Shown here one piece after another: positions 1 through 11,415 of a stretch of DNA of 64,000 bases. This DNA is from Burkholderiaceae bacterium. Lineage in GTDB: Bacteria; Pseudomonadota; Gammaproteobacteria; Burkholderiales; Burkholderiaceae_E. A program made the translations under genes and the position numbers. Location of the stretch: positions 1,798,001-1,862,000 of the forward strand of contig JAOSJU010000001.1 in the NCBI GenBank assembly GCA_027493945.1, given 5' to 3'. The notes beneath the pieces are model-generated. The model saw nothing but the letters and a program-made list of their open reading frames with translations, did not search any database and had not been told where the DNA came from. Within the stretch, counting starts at the first letter, position 1. Every line of letters begins with the position of its first letter.

Positions 1-572
1 AGTTCACGCCGGAGGAGAACCGCGCCGACGCGGCGAAGCTCGCGCGGCTGCTGCGCATCATCTACGAGCATCCCAAGCCGGTGGTCGCGCGCGTGCACGG
101 CCCGGCCTTCGCGGGCGGGCTCGGGCTGGTGGCCGCCTGCGACATCGCGGTGGCCAGCACCGACGCGAAGTTCTGCCTGTCCGAGGTCAAGCTGGGCCTG
201 ATCCCGGCGATGATCAGCCCGTACGTGATCCGCGCGATGGGCGAGGCGATGGCGCGGCGCTACTTCCTCACCGCCGAGGTCTTCGAGGGGGCCGAGGCGT
301 ACCGCATCGGTCTCGTGCACGAGATCTGCGTGCCCGAGGAACTCGACGGCACGGTGAACGCGCTGCTCGGCCACCTCGTCCAGGCCGGGCCGGCCGCGCT
401 CGGCGAAGCGAAGAAGCTGATCCGCGAGGTCGCCGGCCGGCCGATCGACGACGCGCTCGCCGCCGACACCGCGGCGCGCATCGCCGCGGTGCGCGCCTCC
501 GACGAGGGTCAGGAGGGGATCGCGGCGTTCTTCGAGAAGCGCCGGCCCTCGTGGGTGCCCACGCAGCCGTAA
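1..572 (+). CDS. liuC: Methylglutaconyl-CoA hydratase, 5'-truncated by the window edge
   Basis: Crotonase-fold enzyme, likely the hydratase that makes HMG-CoA in leucine and isovalerate breakdown. The frame is open from base 3 and ends at TAA 570-572, so only the C-terminal part (about 190 residues) is present. Visible are the crotonase oxyanion-hole stretch HGPAFAGGLGLVAACD and the later SEVKLGLIPA segment, whose Glu sits where active hydratases carry a catalytic Glu. It ends about 35 bp before liuD on the same strand, the usual liuC-liuD order, and this context drives the substrate assignment. Another short-chain enoyl-CoA hydratase activity cannot be excluded from the fragment alone. Confidence 0.85.
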   Translation, partial: FTPEENRADAAKLARLLRIIYEHPKPVVARVHGPAFAGGLGLVAACDIAVASTDAKFCLSEVKLGLIPAMISPYVIRAMGEAMARRYFLTAEVFEGAEAYRIGLVHEICVPEELDGTVNALLGHLVQAGPAALGEAKKLIREVAGRPIDDALAADTAARIAAVRASDEGQEGIAAFFEKRRPSWVPTQP

Positions 573-606
573 AGATCGTGAAGCCAGCCCGACCCGGAGA
601 CGCCCG

Positions 607-2655
<2,049 letters not shown>

Positions 2656-2669
2656 GGCCCGCTGCGCCG

Positions 2670-3601
2670 ATGCGCATCGTGATCACCCACCCCGGCGCCG
2701 AGACCGGCGCGCGCTGGGTCGCGGCGCTGTCGGCGCGCCTGCCCGAGGCGGAAGTGTTCGCGTCGCGCGACGGCGACGGGCCGCCGGCCGACTATGCCAT
2801 CGGCTGGATGCCGCCCGACCGCTTCTTCGCCGAACAGACGCGCCTGCGCGCTTTTTTTCAGCGCCGCGGCCGGCGTCGATCACCTGCTCGGCCACCCGGG
2901 CCTGCCGCCCGCGCTGCCGCTGATCCGGCTCGAAGACGCCGGGATGGGCACGCAGATGGCGCACTACTGCCTGCACGAAGTGCTGCGGCTGCAGCGGCGT
3001 AGCGCCGACTTCGAGGCGCAGCAGCGCGCGACCACGTGGCGCGACCTGGAGATCGAACCGCCATCGGCCTGGCCGGTCGGCGTCGTCGGACTCGGCGTGC
3101 TGGGCACCCAGGTGGCCCGGACGATCGCCGCAGAGGGTTTTCCGGTGCGCGGCTATTCCCAGCGTCCCGGACAGGTCGAAGACGTCGCGTGTTTCGACGC
3201 GTCGCAGGGCCTGCGCGAATTCCTGTCGGGTTGCAGGGTAGCGATCCTGCTGCTGCCGCTGACCCCGGCATCGACCGACCTGTTCGATGCCGAGCGCCTG
3301 TCGTGGCTGCCGCGCGGCGCCCTGGCTGATCAACGTGGGACGCGGCGCACTGCTGGTCGAGCAGGCGCTGCTCGATGCGCTCGACGACGGCCGGCTGTCG
3401 GGGGCGACGCTCGACGTGTTCCGGCACGAGCCGCTGCCCGAGGCGCACCCGTTCTGGGCGCATCCGAAGATCCGCATCACGCCGCACGTGTCGGCAGTCA
3501 CCCGGGTCGAGGAATCGGCCGCGCAGGTCGCCGAAAAGCTGCAACGCTTCGAGCAGGGGCTGGCGGTCGGCGGAACGGTCGATCGCCGGCGCGGGTACTA
3601 G
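2670..3601 (+). CDS. Glyoxylate/hydroxypyruvate reductase A-like D-2-hydroxyacid dehydrogenase (two frameshifts)
   Basis: NAD(P)H-dependent 2-hydroxyacid dehydrogenase, most like GhrA, which reduces glyoxylate or hydroxypyruvate. The frame breaks twice. The T run at 2852-2858 has one T too many and the C run at 3320-3322 has one C too many. Removing both gives 309 residues, normal for GhrA. The restored protein has the Rossmann motif GVVGLGVLGTQVA and the catalytic trio: Arg in LINVGRGALL, Glu in RHEPLPEAHPFW and His in ITPHVSAVT. It follows liuD by 14 bp and probably shares its transcript. Sequence error is more likely than decay because all catalytic segments are intact on either side of the breaks. 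Confidence 0.82.
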
Positions 3602-3605
3602 CCAG

Positions 3606-4154
3606 CTAGCGACGGCGGCTGCCGTCGAGCAGCAGCCCCACCACGGCAGCCACACCATCGGCAGGGGCGAGCCGACCTGCACGGATCGCCTCGGCCGCGG
3701 CGAACATCAGGGCTGCCATGGCGTCGAGCATCCATTGCGCGCTCAAGTCGACGCGGAACAGGCCTGCCTCCTGCCCGCGGCGGAACAGGGACAGCAGACG
3801 CTGCCGATACGGCTCCCATCGCACGTCGTTTTCAGGCGTGTCGTTGCCGGTCTCGTTGCGGTTGCGCGCCAGTAACAGGTGCAATGCCGCGTCGGGCATC
3901 GACTTCTCCACCAGCCTCGCGAGTGCTTCGTCGGCAGGCCCGCGCTCGGGCTGAGCGGCTTCGATGGCGCGTCCGGCCACCGCGTGTGCCAGGTGCTGCA
4001 CGGCAAACAGGATCGCCTCCCGGCTCGGAAACATCCGGTGCAGCGTAGCGCGGCTGACCCCCACCTTGCGCGCCAGCTATTCCATCGGCAGTCGCGGCTG
4101 GTCGGTGAGGATCACCGCGATCGAGTACAGCAGGCCTTCACGGTCGATCGTCAT
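3606..4154 (-). pseudogene. TetR-family repressor of the adjacent efflux operon, interrupted by an in-frame amber codon
   Basis: The likely local repressor is the last gene of the RND operon. Its ATG (4152-4154) overlaps the stop of the outer-membrane channel gene as ATGA. The restored 182-codon frame begins MTIDREGLLYSIAVIL and has the TetR helix-turn-helix around LARKVGVSRATLHRMF. Codon 26 (4077-4079) reads TAG between PME and LARK, where related proteins would have a residue such as Glu. The frame stays open to 3606 afterwards. Restart at the GTG at 4064 would lose helix 1 and part of the DNA-binding unit. Unlike the homopolymer indels elsewhere, this is a substitution-type lesion, so it is more likely genuine. 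Loss of repression is inference. Confidence 0.75.
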
Positions 4155-5647
4155 GAACCCTGCCCGGCCGTACGGACGACACTGTCGCCACCCGGTGCGC
4201 CGGCCTGCCCGCCGCGCTCGGACCAGCCGCCACCGAGGACCTTGTACAGTTCGATCAGGTTGCTCACCTGCGCCGCCCGTGCAGCCAGCAGCGCCTGTTC
4301 GGAAGCGAGCAACGAGCGCTGGGCGTCGAGCCACGACAACTGGCTGTCGACCCCGCCCCGGTAGCGCAGATCGGCGAGCTCGAGGCTGCGCCGCGCGGCG
4401 CTCACCTGCGCCCGCTGCGCACGAAGCTGCTCATCCAGCGTCGCACGCGCGGCGAGCGCGTCGGCCACTTCCCGGAACGCCACCTGGATGGCCCGCTCGT
4501 ATTCGGCCACGGACAAATCACGGCGCACTTCGGCGAGATCGAGACTTGCGCGGTTGCGGCCGCCGTCGAAGATCGGCAACGTGATCCGCGGCACGAAACT
4601 CCAGAAGCCGGAACCCCCATCGAACAAGCCGTCGAGCTCGGCGCTGGCGGTTCCGAGCGAACCAGCCAGCGTGATGCGCGGAAAGAACGCCGCTCGCGCC
4701 GCACCGATGTTCGCATTGGCGCCGCGCAGCCGATCCTCGGCGGCCAGGATGTCCGGACGGCGCTCGAGCAGTTCGGAGGGCAGCCCGGTGGCCGGCGGCT
4801 TCGGCCACTGCACCTGCGACAGGGTACGCAAGCCGGGATCGTCATCGGCCAGCGGCTGGCCGACCAGCAGCTCGAGCGCGTTGCGCGCCTGCCGGCGCTG
4901 CCGGTCGGCGCCGACCCGCTCGGCGCGCGCAGTCTCGACCAGCGCCTCGGCCTGCCGCAACTCGAGTTCGTTGGCCGCGCCGACGTCGTGGCGCAGGCGG
5001 ATCAGCCCGAGCGATTCCGCGCGCACGGCAAGCGTGCGATCGAGCAGGTCCATCCGCTCGCGAGCCGCCAGCAGCGACAACCAGTTGTCCGCCACCTGCG
5101 CGATCAGCCCGATGTGAACCGCGCGCCGCGCCTGCGCCGTGGCGAAATATTCGGCCAGCGCGGCCTCGCCGAGGTTGCGCACACGTCCGAACAGGTCGAG
5201 TTCGAACGCGGTGATGCCCACGGTGGCGTCGTACTGGCTGGCAATTCCGGCCCGGCGCGCCGGCGCGATATCGGCGGGCAGACGCTGGCGCACGCCTGCG
5301 GCGCTCGCGTCTACGCCCGGCAGGCGGTCGGCACGCTGGATGCCGTAACGCGCCCGTGCGGCCTCGACATTGAGCGCGGCGATGCGCAGGTCGCGGTTGT
5401 TCTCCAGCGCAAGCGCGATCAGGTGCTGCAACGCGGGTTCGGCGTAGTAGTCGCGCCAGCCGAGTTCGGCCGCCGGCGCGACCGCCGGGTCGCCCGCTTG
5501 CGGCGACGCGGGTCCGTCCTGCTGCCACTGCGCCGCGACCGGCGCTGCGGGCCGCTCGTGGATCGGCGCGAACGAGCAGCCTGCCGACATCAACGCGAGC
5601 GCGGCGCCGGCGAAACGGATCGAGATCGCAGTGGTCCAGTCCGTCAT
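4151..5647 (-). CDS. RND efflux outer-membrane channel lipoprotein (OprM/NodT family)
   Basis: Outer-membrane exit duct of a tripartite efflux pump, 498 aa, the usual length for OprM/NodT proteins. An N-terminal lipoprotein signal ends in the lipobox MSAGC with the acylated Cys at about residue 24. The rest shows the two repeated TolC-type halves with long alpha-helical, Ala/Arg/Leu-rich segments. Its ATG (5645-5647) overlaps the stop of the pump gene and its stop overlaps the start of the TetR gene, so translation is probably coupled along the operon. Confidence 0.9.
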   Translation of the reverse strand: MTDWTTAISIRFAGAALALMSAGCSFAPIHERPAAPVAAQWQQDGPASPQAGDPAVAPAAELGWRDYYAEPALQHLIALALENNRDLRIAALNVEAARARYGIQRADRLPGVDASAAGVRQRLPADIAPARRAGIASQYDATVGITAFELDLFGRVRNLGEAALAEYFATAQARRAVHIGLIAQVADNWLSLLAARERMDLLDRTLAVRAESLGLIRLRHDVGAANELELRQAEALVETARAERVGADRQRRQARNALELLVGQPLADDDPGLRTLSQVQWPKPPATGLPSELLERRPDILAAEDRLRGANANIGAARAAFFPRITLAGSLGTASAELDGLFDGGSGFWSFVPRITLPIFDGGRNRASLDLAEVRRDLSVAEYERAIQVAFREVADALAARATLDEQLRAQRAQVSAARRSLELADLRYRGGVDSQLSWLDAQRSLLASEQALLAARAAQVSNLIELYKVLGGGWSERGGQAGAPGGDSVVRTAGQGS

Positions 5648-8600
5648 CGTTCGTCCCCACTTGCACCGGCCCGACGATTCGCGAGCCGCCGCACCAGCAC
5701 GAAGAACGCGGGCACCATGAACACCCCCAGAACGGTGGCCGTGAGCATGCCGCCGATCACGCCGGTGCCGATCGCGTTCTGGCTGGCCGAACTGGCGCCG
5801 GTCGCGACGACCAGCGGGGACACGCCGAGGATGAATGCCAGCGACGTCATCACGATCGGGCGAAAGCGCAATCGCGCCGCCTCGACCGTCGCCTCGATCA
5901 GGCCCATGCCGTCACGATGGAGGTCCTTGGCGAATTCCACGATCAGGATCGCGTTCTTGGCGGACAGGCCGATGATGGTGATCAGGCCGACCGTGAAGAA
6001 CACGTCGTTGGGCATGCCGCGCAGCGTCACCGCGAGCACCGCGCCGATCACGCCCATCGGCACCAGCAGCAGCACCGAGACCGGGATCGACCAGCTCTCG
6101 TAGAGCGCGGCCAGCACCAGGAACACGACGAGCAGCGACAAGGCCATCAGCATCGGCGCCTGCGCGCCCGACTGCCGCTCCTGCAGCGACTGCCCGGTCC
6201 ACTCGAAGCCGATGCCCGACGGCAGCTCTGCGATCAGGCGTTCCATCTCCTGCATCGCCTGGCCGGTGCTGTACCCCGGCTTCGCGTCGCCGGAGATCTT
6301 GTACGACGGATAGCCGTTGTACCGGATCAGCTGCACCGGGCCGGTGGTCCATGTGGTGGTGGCGAACGAAGACAGCGGCACCATGCCGCCGCGGCTGCCC
6401 GGCACGTGCAGCTCGAGGATCTCCGCGGGAGACATCCGGGCGGAGACGTCGGCCTGGACGACCACGCGCTGCATCCTGCCCAGGTTGGCGAAGTCGCCCG
6501 CGATGGACGAACCGAGCGCCGTGGAAACGGTCGACGCGATGCGATCGAACGACACCCCGAGTGCGGCTGCCTTCTGGCGGTCGATCTCGAGTTGCAGCAG
6601 CGGCGCATCCTCCAGGCCCTCGACCCGTGCGTACGCGATCACCGGGTTCTGCGCGGCCGCTGCGAGCAGGCGGTTGCGCGCGTCGAGCAGCGCTGCGTGG
6701 CCGACCCCGCCGCGGTCCTGCAGGCGCAGTGCGAAGCCGGAGGCGGTGCCGAGCTCGGGAATCGCAGGCGGCACCAGCGAGTACATCTGGGCATCGCGCA
6801 CGCCCATGAACATCGCGCCGTTGGCCCGGTTCGCTTCGGCCATCGCCGACTCGTCCGGACCGCGCTCGGACCAGTCCTTGAACACCGTGAACGCCAGGCC
6901 CGCGTTCTGGCCCATGCCCGAGAAGCTGAACCCCTTGATGGCGACGATGCCCGCCACCGACGGTCGCGACAGCATGTAACGCTCGAGCTGTTCGAGCGCC
7001 TCGCTGGTGCGGTTGGCAGTGGCGCCGGCGGGCAGCTGGACGTCCGTGATGATGAAGCCCTGGTCCTCCACGGGCAGGAACGAGGTCGGCAGGCGCAGAT
7101 AGGCCCAGGCCAGGGCGAGCAGCAGCACGACGTAGACCAGCATCACGCGTCCGATCCGGTGCAGCAGCCCCGTCACGCCGCGCTGGTATCGGTGCGTGGT
7201 GCGCGCGAAGCTGCGGTTGAACCAGCCCCCGAAGCCCCGCTTCTCGTGATGCTCCGGCGGAACCGGCTTCAGCAGCGTGGCGCACAGCGCCGGCGTGAGC
7301 GACAGCGCCAGGAAGCCCGAGAACAGGATCGACGTCGCCATCGACAGCGAGAACTGCCGGTAGATGATGCCGACCGAGCCGGCCATGAAGGCCAGCGGAA
7401 AGAACACCGCGGCCAGCACCAGCGTGATGCCGACGAGCGCCCCGGTAATCTGGCCCATCGCCTTGCGCGTGGCCTCCTTCGGCGACAAGCCCTCGGTAGA
7501 CATCAGGCGCTCGACGTTCTCGACCACCACGATCGCGTCGTCGACCAGGATCCCGATCGCCAGCACCATCCCGAACATCGTCAGCACGTTGATCGAGAAC
7601 CCGGCCGCGAACATGACCGCGAAGGTGCCCATCAGCGCGATCGGCACCACGATGGTGGGGATCAACGTGTAGCGCAGGTTCTGCAGGAACAGCAGCATCA
7701 CCAGGAACACCAGCACCATCGCCTCGGCGAGGGTCACGAGCACCTGCAGGATCGAGATCTCGACGAACGGCGCCGTGTTGTACGGCACCGCATGCTCGAC
7801 GCCTTCGGGGAAGTACCGGAGAGTTCGTCGAGCCGTGTCTCGACGGCGGTGGCGGTCGCGAGCGCGTTGGCACCCGGCGCCAGCTGCACCGCGACCGCGG
7901 CGGTTTCCTGGCCGTTCAGGCGCGCGCCGAACTGGTAGGTTTCGCCGCCCACCTCCACCCGCGCCACGTCGCGCAGGCGCACCGTCGAGCCGTCCGCGTT
8001 GGCACGCAGGATGATGTCGCCGAATTCCTCGGGCGTGGACAGCAGCCCCCTGACGATCACCGACGCGCTGATCTGCTGCGTGTCGGTGCTGGGCTGGTCG
8101 CCGACCATGCCGGCTGGCACCTGCTGGTTCTGCGCCGCGATCGCCTGGTTGACCTCCGCGGTGCTGAGTCGGTAGCCGACCAGCTTCTGCGGATCGATCC
8201 AGACGCGCATCGCGCGTTGCGCCGCGTACAGCTCGGCCTTGCCCACGCCAGGCACGCGGCGGATCTCGTTGATGATGTTGCGGGTGATGTAGTCAGCCAG
8301 CGCAAGCTGGTTCAGGCGCCCGTCCTTCGACGACAGGGTCACCACCATCAGGAAGTTGGAGGTGGCCTTTTCCACCTGCAGGCCCTGAGTCATCACCGCG
8401 ACCGGCAGCCGCGATTCGGCTTTCTTGATGCGGTTCTGGACGCCGACCATTGCCAGATCCGGATCGGTGCCCGGCGCGAACACTGCGTTGATGGTCGCGC
8501 GGCCGTACGAGTTGCTCTGCGATTCGTAGTAGAGCAGCCCCTTGGCACCGTTGAGCTCCTGCTCGATCAGGCTCGTGACCGCCTGGTCGACCGTCTCGGC

Positions 8601-8759
8601 GGAGGCGCCCGGGTAGAGCGCGCTGATCTCGACGGTGGGCGGCGCGACGGTCGGATATTGCGAGACCGGCAAGTTCGGAATCGCCAGCACGCCGGCCAGC
8701 GTGATGAACAGCGCCACCACCCACGCGAAGACCGGCCGCTCGATGAAGAAGCGCGGCAT
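5644..8759 (-). CDS. RND multidrug efflux inner-membrane pump, HAE1 family (one frameshift)
   Basis: Proton-driven inner-membrane drug exporter of the AcrB/MexB type. It starts MPRFFIERPVFAWVVALFIT (first membrane helix). The frame breaks near 7814-7821, where one base appears to be missing. With it restored the gene encodes 1038 residues, normal for HAE1 pumps. The second part contains the membrane motif with adjacent aspartates (ILVDDAIVVVENVER) that relays protons in this family, and the GQSLQERQSG porter region. It lies 2 bp after the adaptor gene and overlaps the channel gene. Substrates cannot be deduced. Confidence 0.9.
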
Positions 8760-8761
8760 GT

Positions 8762-9934
8762 TCAGGACCTCGGCTCGGCCGCGGCAGGTTCCTTCGACCA
8801 GGGCACGGGCTGCACCGTCGCGCCCGGGCGGATCTTCTGGAAGCCGTCGACGACCACCGTCTCTCCGGCCGCAAGTCCGTCGCGGACGATGTACTCGTCA
8901 CCGACGGTGCCATCGGTGACCACGGCGCGCGGCACCGGCTTGTTGTCGGCCCCCACCACCAGCACGCTGCCGCCACCATCGGGCGATCGCTGAACCGCCT
9001 GCTGCGGAATCCGGATCGCCTGCTGCTCGACGCCCTGCTCCAGCCGCACACGGACGTACATGCCCGGCAGCAGCAGGCGGTCGGGATTCGGAAACTGTGC
9101 GCGCAGCGTGACCTGGCCCGTGTCGGGATCGACGGTGACGTCCGAGAACAGCATCCGGCCAGGGTGCGCGTACTGGCTGCCGTCCTCGAGCACCAGCGCC
9201 ACCTTCGCACCGCCCTCGTCGGCACGTTCGAGCTGGCCGCTCGCGAAGGCCTTGCGCAGGCGCGCGAGCTGCGAGACCGGTTGCGTGAAGTCCGCGTAGA
9301 CCGGATCGAGCTGCTGGATCCGGGCCATCGGCGTGGACTCGTCCTGTCCCACCAGCGCCCCTTCGGTGACCAGCGCCCGGCCGATGCGGCCCGAGATCGG
9401 TGCCGCGACGGTGGCGTAGCCCGGGTTCAGGCGCGCGCGAGCGCGCGCGGCGCGCTGGGCAGCGACCTCGGCCTCGCCCAGCTTCTGCGCGGCGGTCGCG
9501 TTGTCGTACTCCTGCTGGCTGATCGCGCTGGACTTCACCAGCGCGGCATAGCGGTTGGCCTGCACACGCGCAAGCGCGAGCGATGCCTCGGACCGCGCAA
9601 GCGCCGCCTCGGCCGCGGCCAGGTCTGCCTGCAGCGGCGCCGGGTCGATGCGGAACAGCAACTGCCCGGCCTTCACGTCGCTGCCCTCGCGGAACGCCCG
9701 CTGCAGCACGATGCCAGCCACCCGCGCGCGAACCTCGGCGATACGCGTGGGTTCGAGCCTGCCCGGAAGTTCGCTGGTGATGACCGTGGGCCGAGGCTCC
9801 ACCTTCACCACCCCCACCGGGGGCGGTGGCGGTCCTCCTGCGGCCGGCGGCTCGCCGGGTTGGCAGCCAGCGAGCGCCAACGCAGCGCCGATCGCGACAC
9901 CATAGAGGCCACTGCGCTGCGCGGCGAGTCTCAT
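8762..9934 (-). CDS. RND efflux periplasmic adaptor lipoprotein (MexA/AcrA family)
   Basis: Membrane-fusion protein linking pump and channel, 390 aa. It has a lipoprotein signal peptide with LAGC and the acylated Cys at residue 24, a Pro-rich linker, then the lipoyl/barrel-sandwich halves (RVAGIVLQRAFREGSDVKAG and TVAAPISGRIGRALVTEGA) flanking an alpha-hairpin rich in Ala and Arg, and beta-barrel and membrane-proximal domains. It is the first gene of the efflux operon. Its ATG at 9934 is only 28 bp from the target duplication of an IS element, so its native promoter has probably been displaced. Confidence 0.9.
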   Translation of the reverse strand: MRLAAQRSGLYGVAIGAALALAGCQPGEPPAAGGPPPPPVGVVKVEPRPTVITSELPGRLEPTRIAEVRARVAGIVLQRAFREGSDVKAGQLLFRIDPAPLQADLAAAEAALARSEASLALARVQANRYAALVKSSAISQQEYDNATAAQKLGEAEVAAQRAARARARLNPGYATVAAPISGRIGRALVTEGALVGQDESTPMARIQQLDPVYADFTQPVSQLARLRKAFASGQLERADEGGAKVALVLEDGSQYAHPGRMLFSDVTVDPDTGQVTLRAQFPNPDRLLLPGMYVRVRLEQGVEQQAIRIPQQAVQRSPDGGGSVLVVGADNKPVPRAVVTDGTVGDEYIVRDGLAAGETVVVDGFQKIRPGATVQPVPWSKEPAAAEPRS

Positions 9935-9962
9935 GCTGTTCTGGCCATGGAATTGGATGAGA

Positions 9963-9971
9963 CGTGAGTTT
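9963..9971. repeat. 9-bp target-site duplication of the IS4 element, left copy
   Basis: cgtgagttt, identical to 11300-11308. The bases outside both copies differ, so the duplication is exactly 9 bp, typical of IS4-family insertion. Confidence 0.93.
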
Positions 9972-9988
9972 CACTGCTGTCCGGTTAA
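9972..9988 (+). repeat. IS4 element terminal inverted repeat, left end
   Basis: 17 bp (cactgctgtccggttaa), the exact reverse complement of 11283-11299. It is preceded directly by the 9-bp target duplication at 9963-9971. Confidence 0.95.
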
Positions 9989-11154
9989 ATGTCGAACAAA
10001 TTCAACTGATTAGCGACGTTGGGCTGGTCGATCTGGGATGCATCGGCCTGCAAGGCGCATGAAACCTCGGTTTTCTCGAACACCGACACCGACAGAATCT
10101 GTAGACATGTGTAGAGCGAGGCATCGAGTTGAAGCTGCTTCTTGACGATGGCGATGAGTACGTAGGTGGCTACGGCACACCACACCTGCGTCTTTACGGC
10201 GTTCTCGCTGGTGCCGAGAAACTTCTTGATGCGCAGGTGCTGCTTGATCCACTTGAAGAACAACTCGACCTGCCAGCGGCTCTTGTACAGCGCGGCGATC
10301 GTCAGCGCCGGCAAGGCCGTGTTGTTGGTCAGGAAGATCAGCGTCTTTCCCGACTCGGGATCCTTGAACCTGACACGGCGCAGGTGCTCGGGATACTTCT
10401 TCGCCGAGTAGTAGCCGTTGAGCATGACCCGTTGGTCGCTGATGACGCCGCTGCTGCGGTCGGTGGCGGCCGAGTACACGCGCCGCGCATCCATCGGCGA
10501 CTTCGCGCGCGTGACGAAGAAGGCGCCGGCCTGGTGCAAAGCGTGCAGCCTTGCGAAGTCCACGTAGCCGCGATCCATCACGTAGAACGCACCGGCCTCG
10601 AAGGCCAGCAGATCGAGCACGTTCACGTCGTGCAGCTTGCCGTCGCTGATGTGGATGAATGCCGGGATGGCGCCACGCAGGTCCAGCAGCGTGTGCAGCT
10701 TGATGGCCGCCTTGGTGGAGCGAAACGGCGCCCAGTCGAACAGGCTCAGGCACAGATCGATGGTGCTGGAATCCAGCGCATAGACCGTATTGTCCAAGTC
10801 GACGCCGAGCGCATCGTTTGCGTACAGCTTGCGCGCACGCCGGATCAGCAGCGCAGCCAAGTCCGACCAGATGCGCCAGTTGCGCGACTCGTTGGCATCG
10901 GCCAGCGTCGATCGCTTGACTGCGGAGCGAAAGCCCATCGCATAAAGCTTGTTCGCGTTGGCCGACAGGCTGGCCTCGATGTCGCGCAGGCTCTCTCGCC
11001 AAGTCAGCTGCGCGAAGGCCATGGCCCGAAACTGCTCGGCGCACGACAACGTACGCACGCCCGAGTTGCCGCCATAGCGTTGCACGATGCGCGCAAAGCT
11101 GGTCCAGGGCACGAACTCCATGACTTGGGCGAACAAGGTCTTGCCGATGTACAT
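9985..11154 (-). CDS. IS4-family DDE transposase
   Basis: Transposase of 389 aa that would catalyse cut-and-paste movement of the surrounding element. The N-terminus (VMEFVPWTSFARIVQRYGG) resembles the DUF4372 region found in this IS4 subgroup. The catalytic core follows: the first Asp in YALDSSTIDL, the second in FYVMDRGYVDF, and the Y-(2)-R-(3)-E-(6)-K signature as YKSRWQVELFFKWIK. The frame is intact and its stop lies within the left terminal repeat region, as expected for a complete single-gene element. Confidence 0.95.
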   Translation of the reverse strand: MYIGKTLFAQVMEFVPWTSFARIVQRYGGNSGVRTLSCAEQFRAMAFAQLTWRESLRDIEASLSANANKLYAMGFRSAVKRSTLADANESRNWRIWSDLAALLIRRARKLYANDALGVDLDNTVYALDSSTIDLCLSLFDWAPFRSTKAAIKLHTLLDLRGAIPAFIHISDGKLHDVNVLDLLAFEAGAFYVMDRGYVDFARLHALHQAGAFFVTRAKSPMDARRVYSAATDRSSGVISDQRVMLNGYYSAKKYPEHLRRVRFKDPESGKTLIFLTNNTALPALTIAALYKSRWQVELFFKWIKQHLRIKKFLGTSENAVKTQVWCAVATYVLIAIVKKQLQLDASLYTCLQILSVSVFEKTEVSCALQADASQIDQPNVANQLNLFDI

Positions 11155-11282
11155 GCGTGCTCCCCGAGGCAGTCAAGCCCGGGAAAGTACGCGGTTCTTG
11201 GCGAACGAAGTTCAAGTCGGCACCAAACAAAATCGGCCTACAGCCCGCGCCAATGCTTGCTCTCAAGCTCGGCGCGAGTCGA

Positions 11283-11299
11283 TTAACCGGACAGCAGTG
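11283..11299 (-). repeat. IS4 element terminal inverted repeat, right end
   Basis: 17 bp, the exact reverse complement of 9972-9988. It is followed directly by the second copy of the 9-bp target duplication at 11300-11308. Confidence 0.95.
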
Positions 11300-11308
11300 C
11301 GTGAGTTT
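11300..11308. repeat. 9-bp target-site duplication of the IS4 element, right copy
   Basis: cgtgagttt, identical to 9963-9971, immediately outside the right terminal repeat. Confidence 0.93.
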
Positions 11309-11316
11309 ATCAAATT

Positions 11317-11332
11317 AGACAAAACTGTGTCT
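11317..11332. promoter_or_regulatory. Inverted repeat, candidate operator stranded upstream of the IS
   Basis: AGACA-N6-TGTCT dyad in the A/T-richer gap between the IS and the HMG-CoA lyase gene. Before the insertion this sequence would have lain about 40-55 bp upstream of the efflux adaptor start, a plausible place for a TetR-type operator. Its role is inference; it could equally belong to the liuE side. Confidence 0.35.
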
Positions 11333-11415
11333 GTGTCGATCTGCCGGCCGCCCAAAGGCACGGCAGTAGAATCGAAACCATGCAGGGGCGATGGGCCCCG
11401 TTGTCCGGAGTCGCC

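Larger units (their letters stand above)
9972..11299. mobile_element. Intact IS4-family insertion sequence (1328 bp)
   Basis: Complete element bounded by perfect 17-bp terminal inverted repeats (9972-9988 and 11283-11299) and flanked by a perfect 9-bp direct repeat, cgtgagttt, at 9963-9971 and 11300-11308. It carries one full-length DDE transposase on the minus strand. Perfect ends, target duplication and an unbroken transposase indicate a recent, potentially active insertion. It sits between the efflux operon (start 9934) and the HMG-CoA lyase gene (start 11416). Confidence 0.95.
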
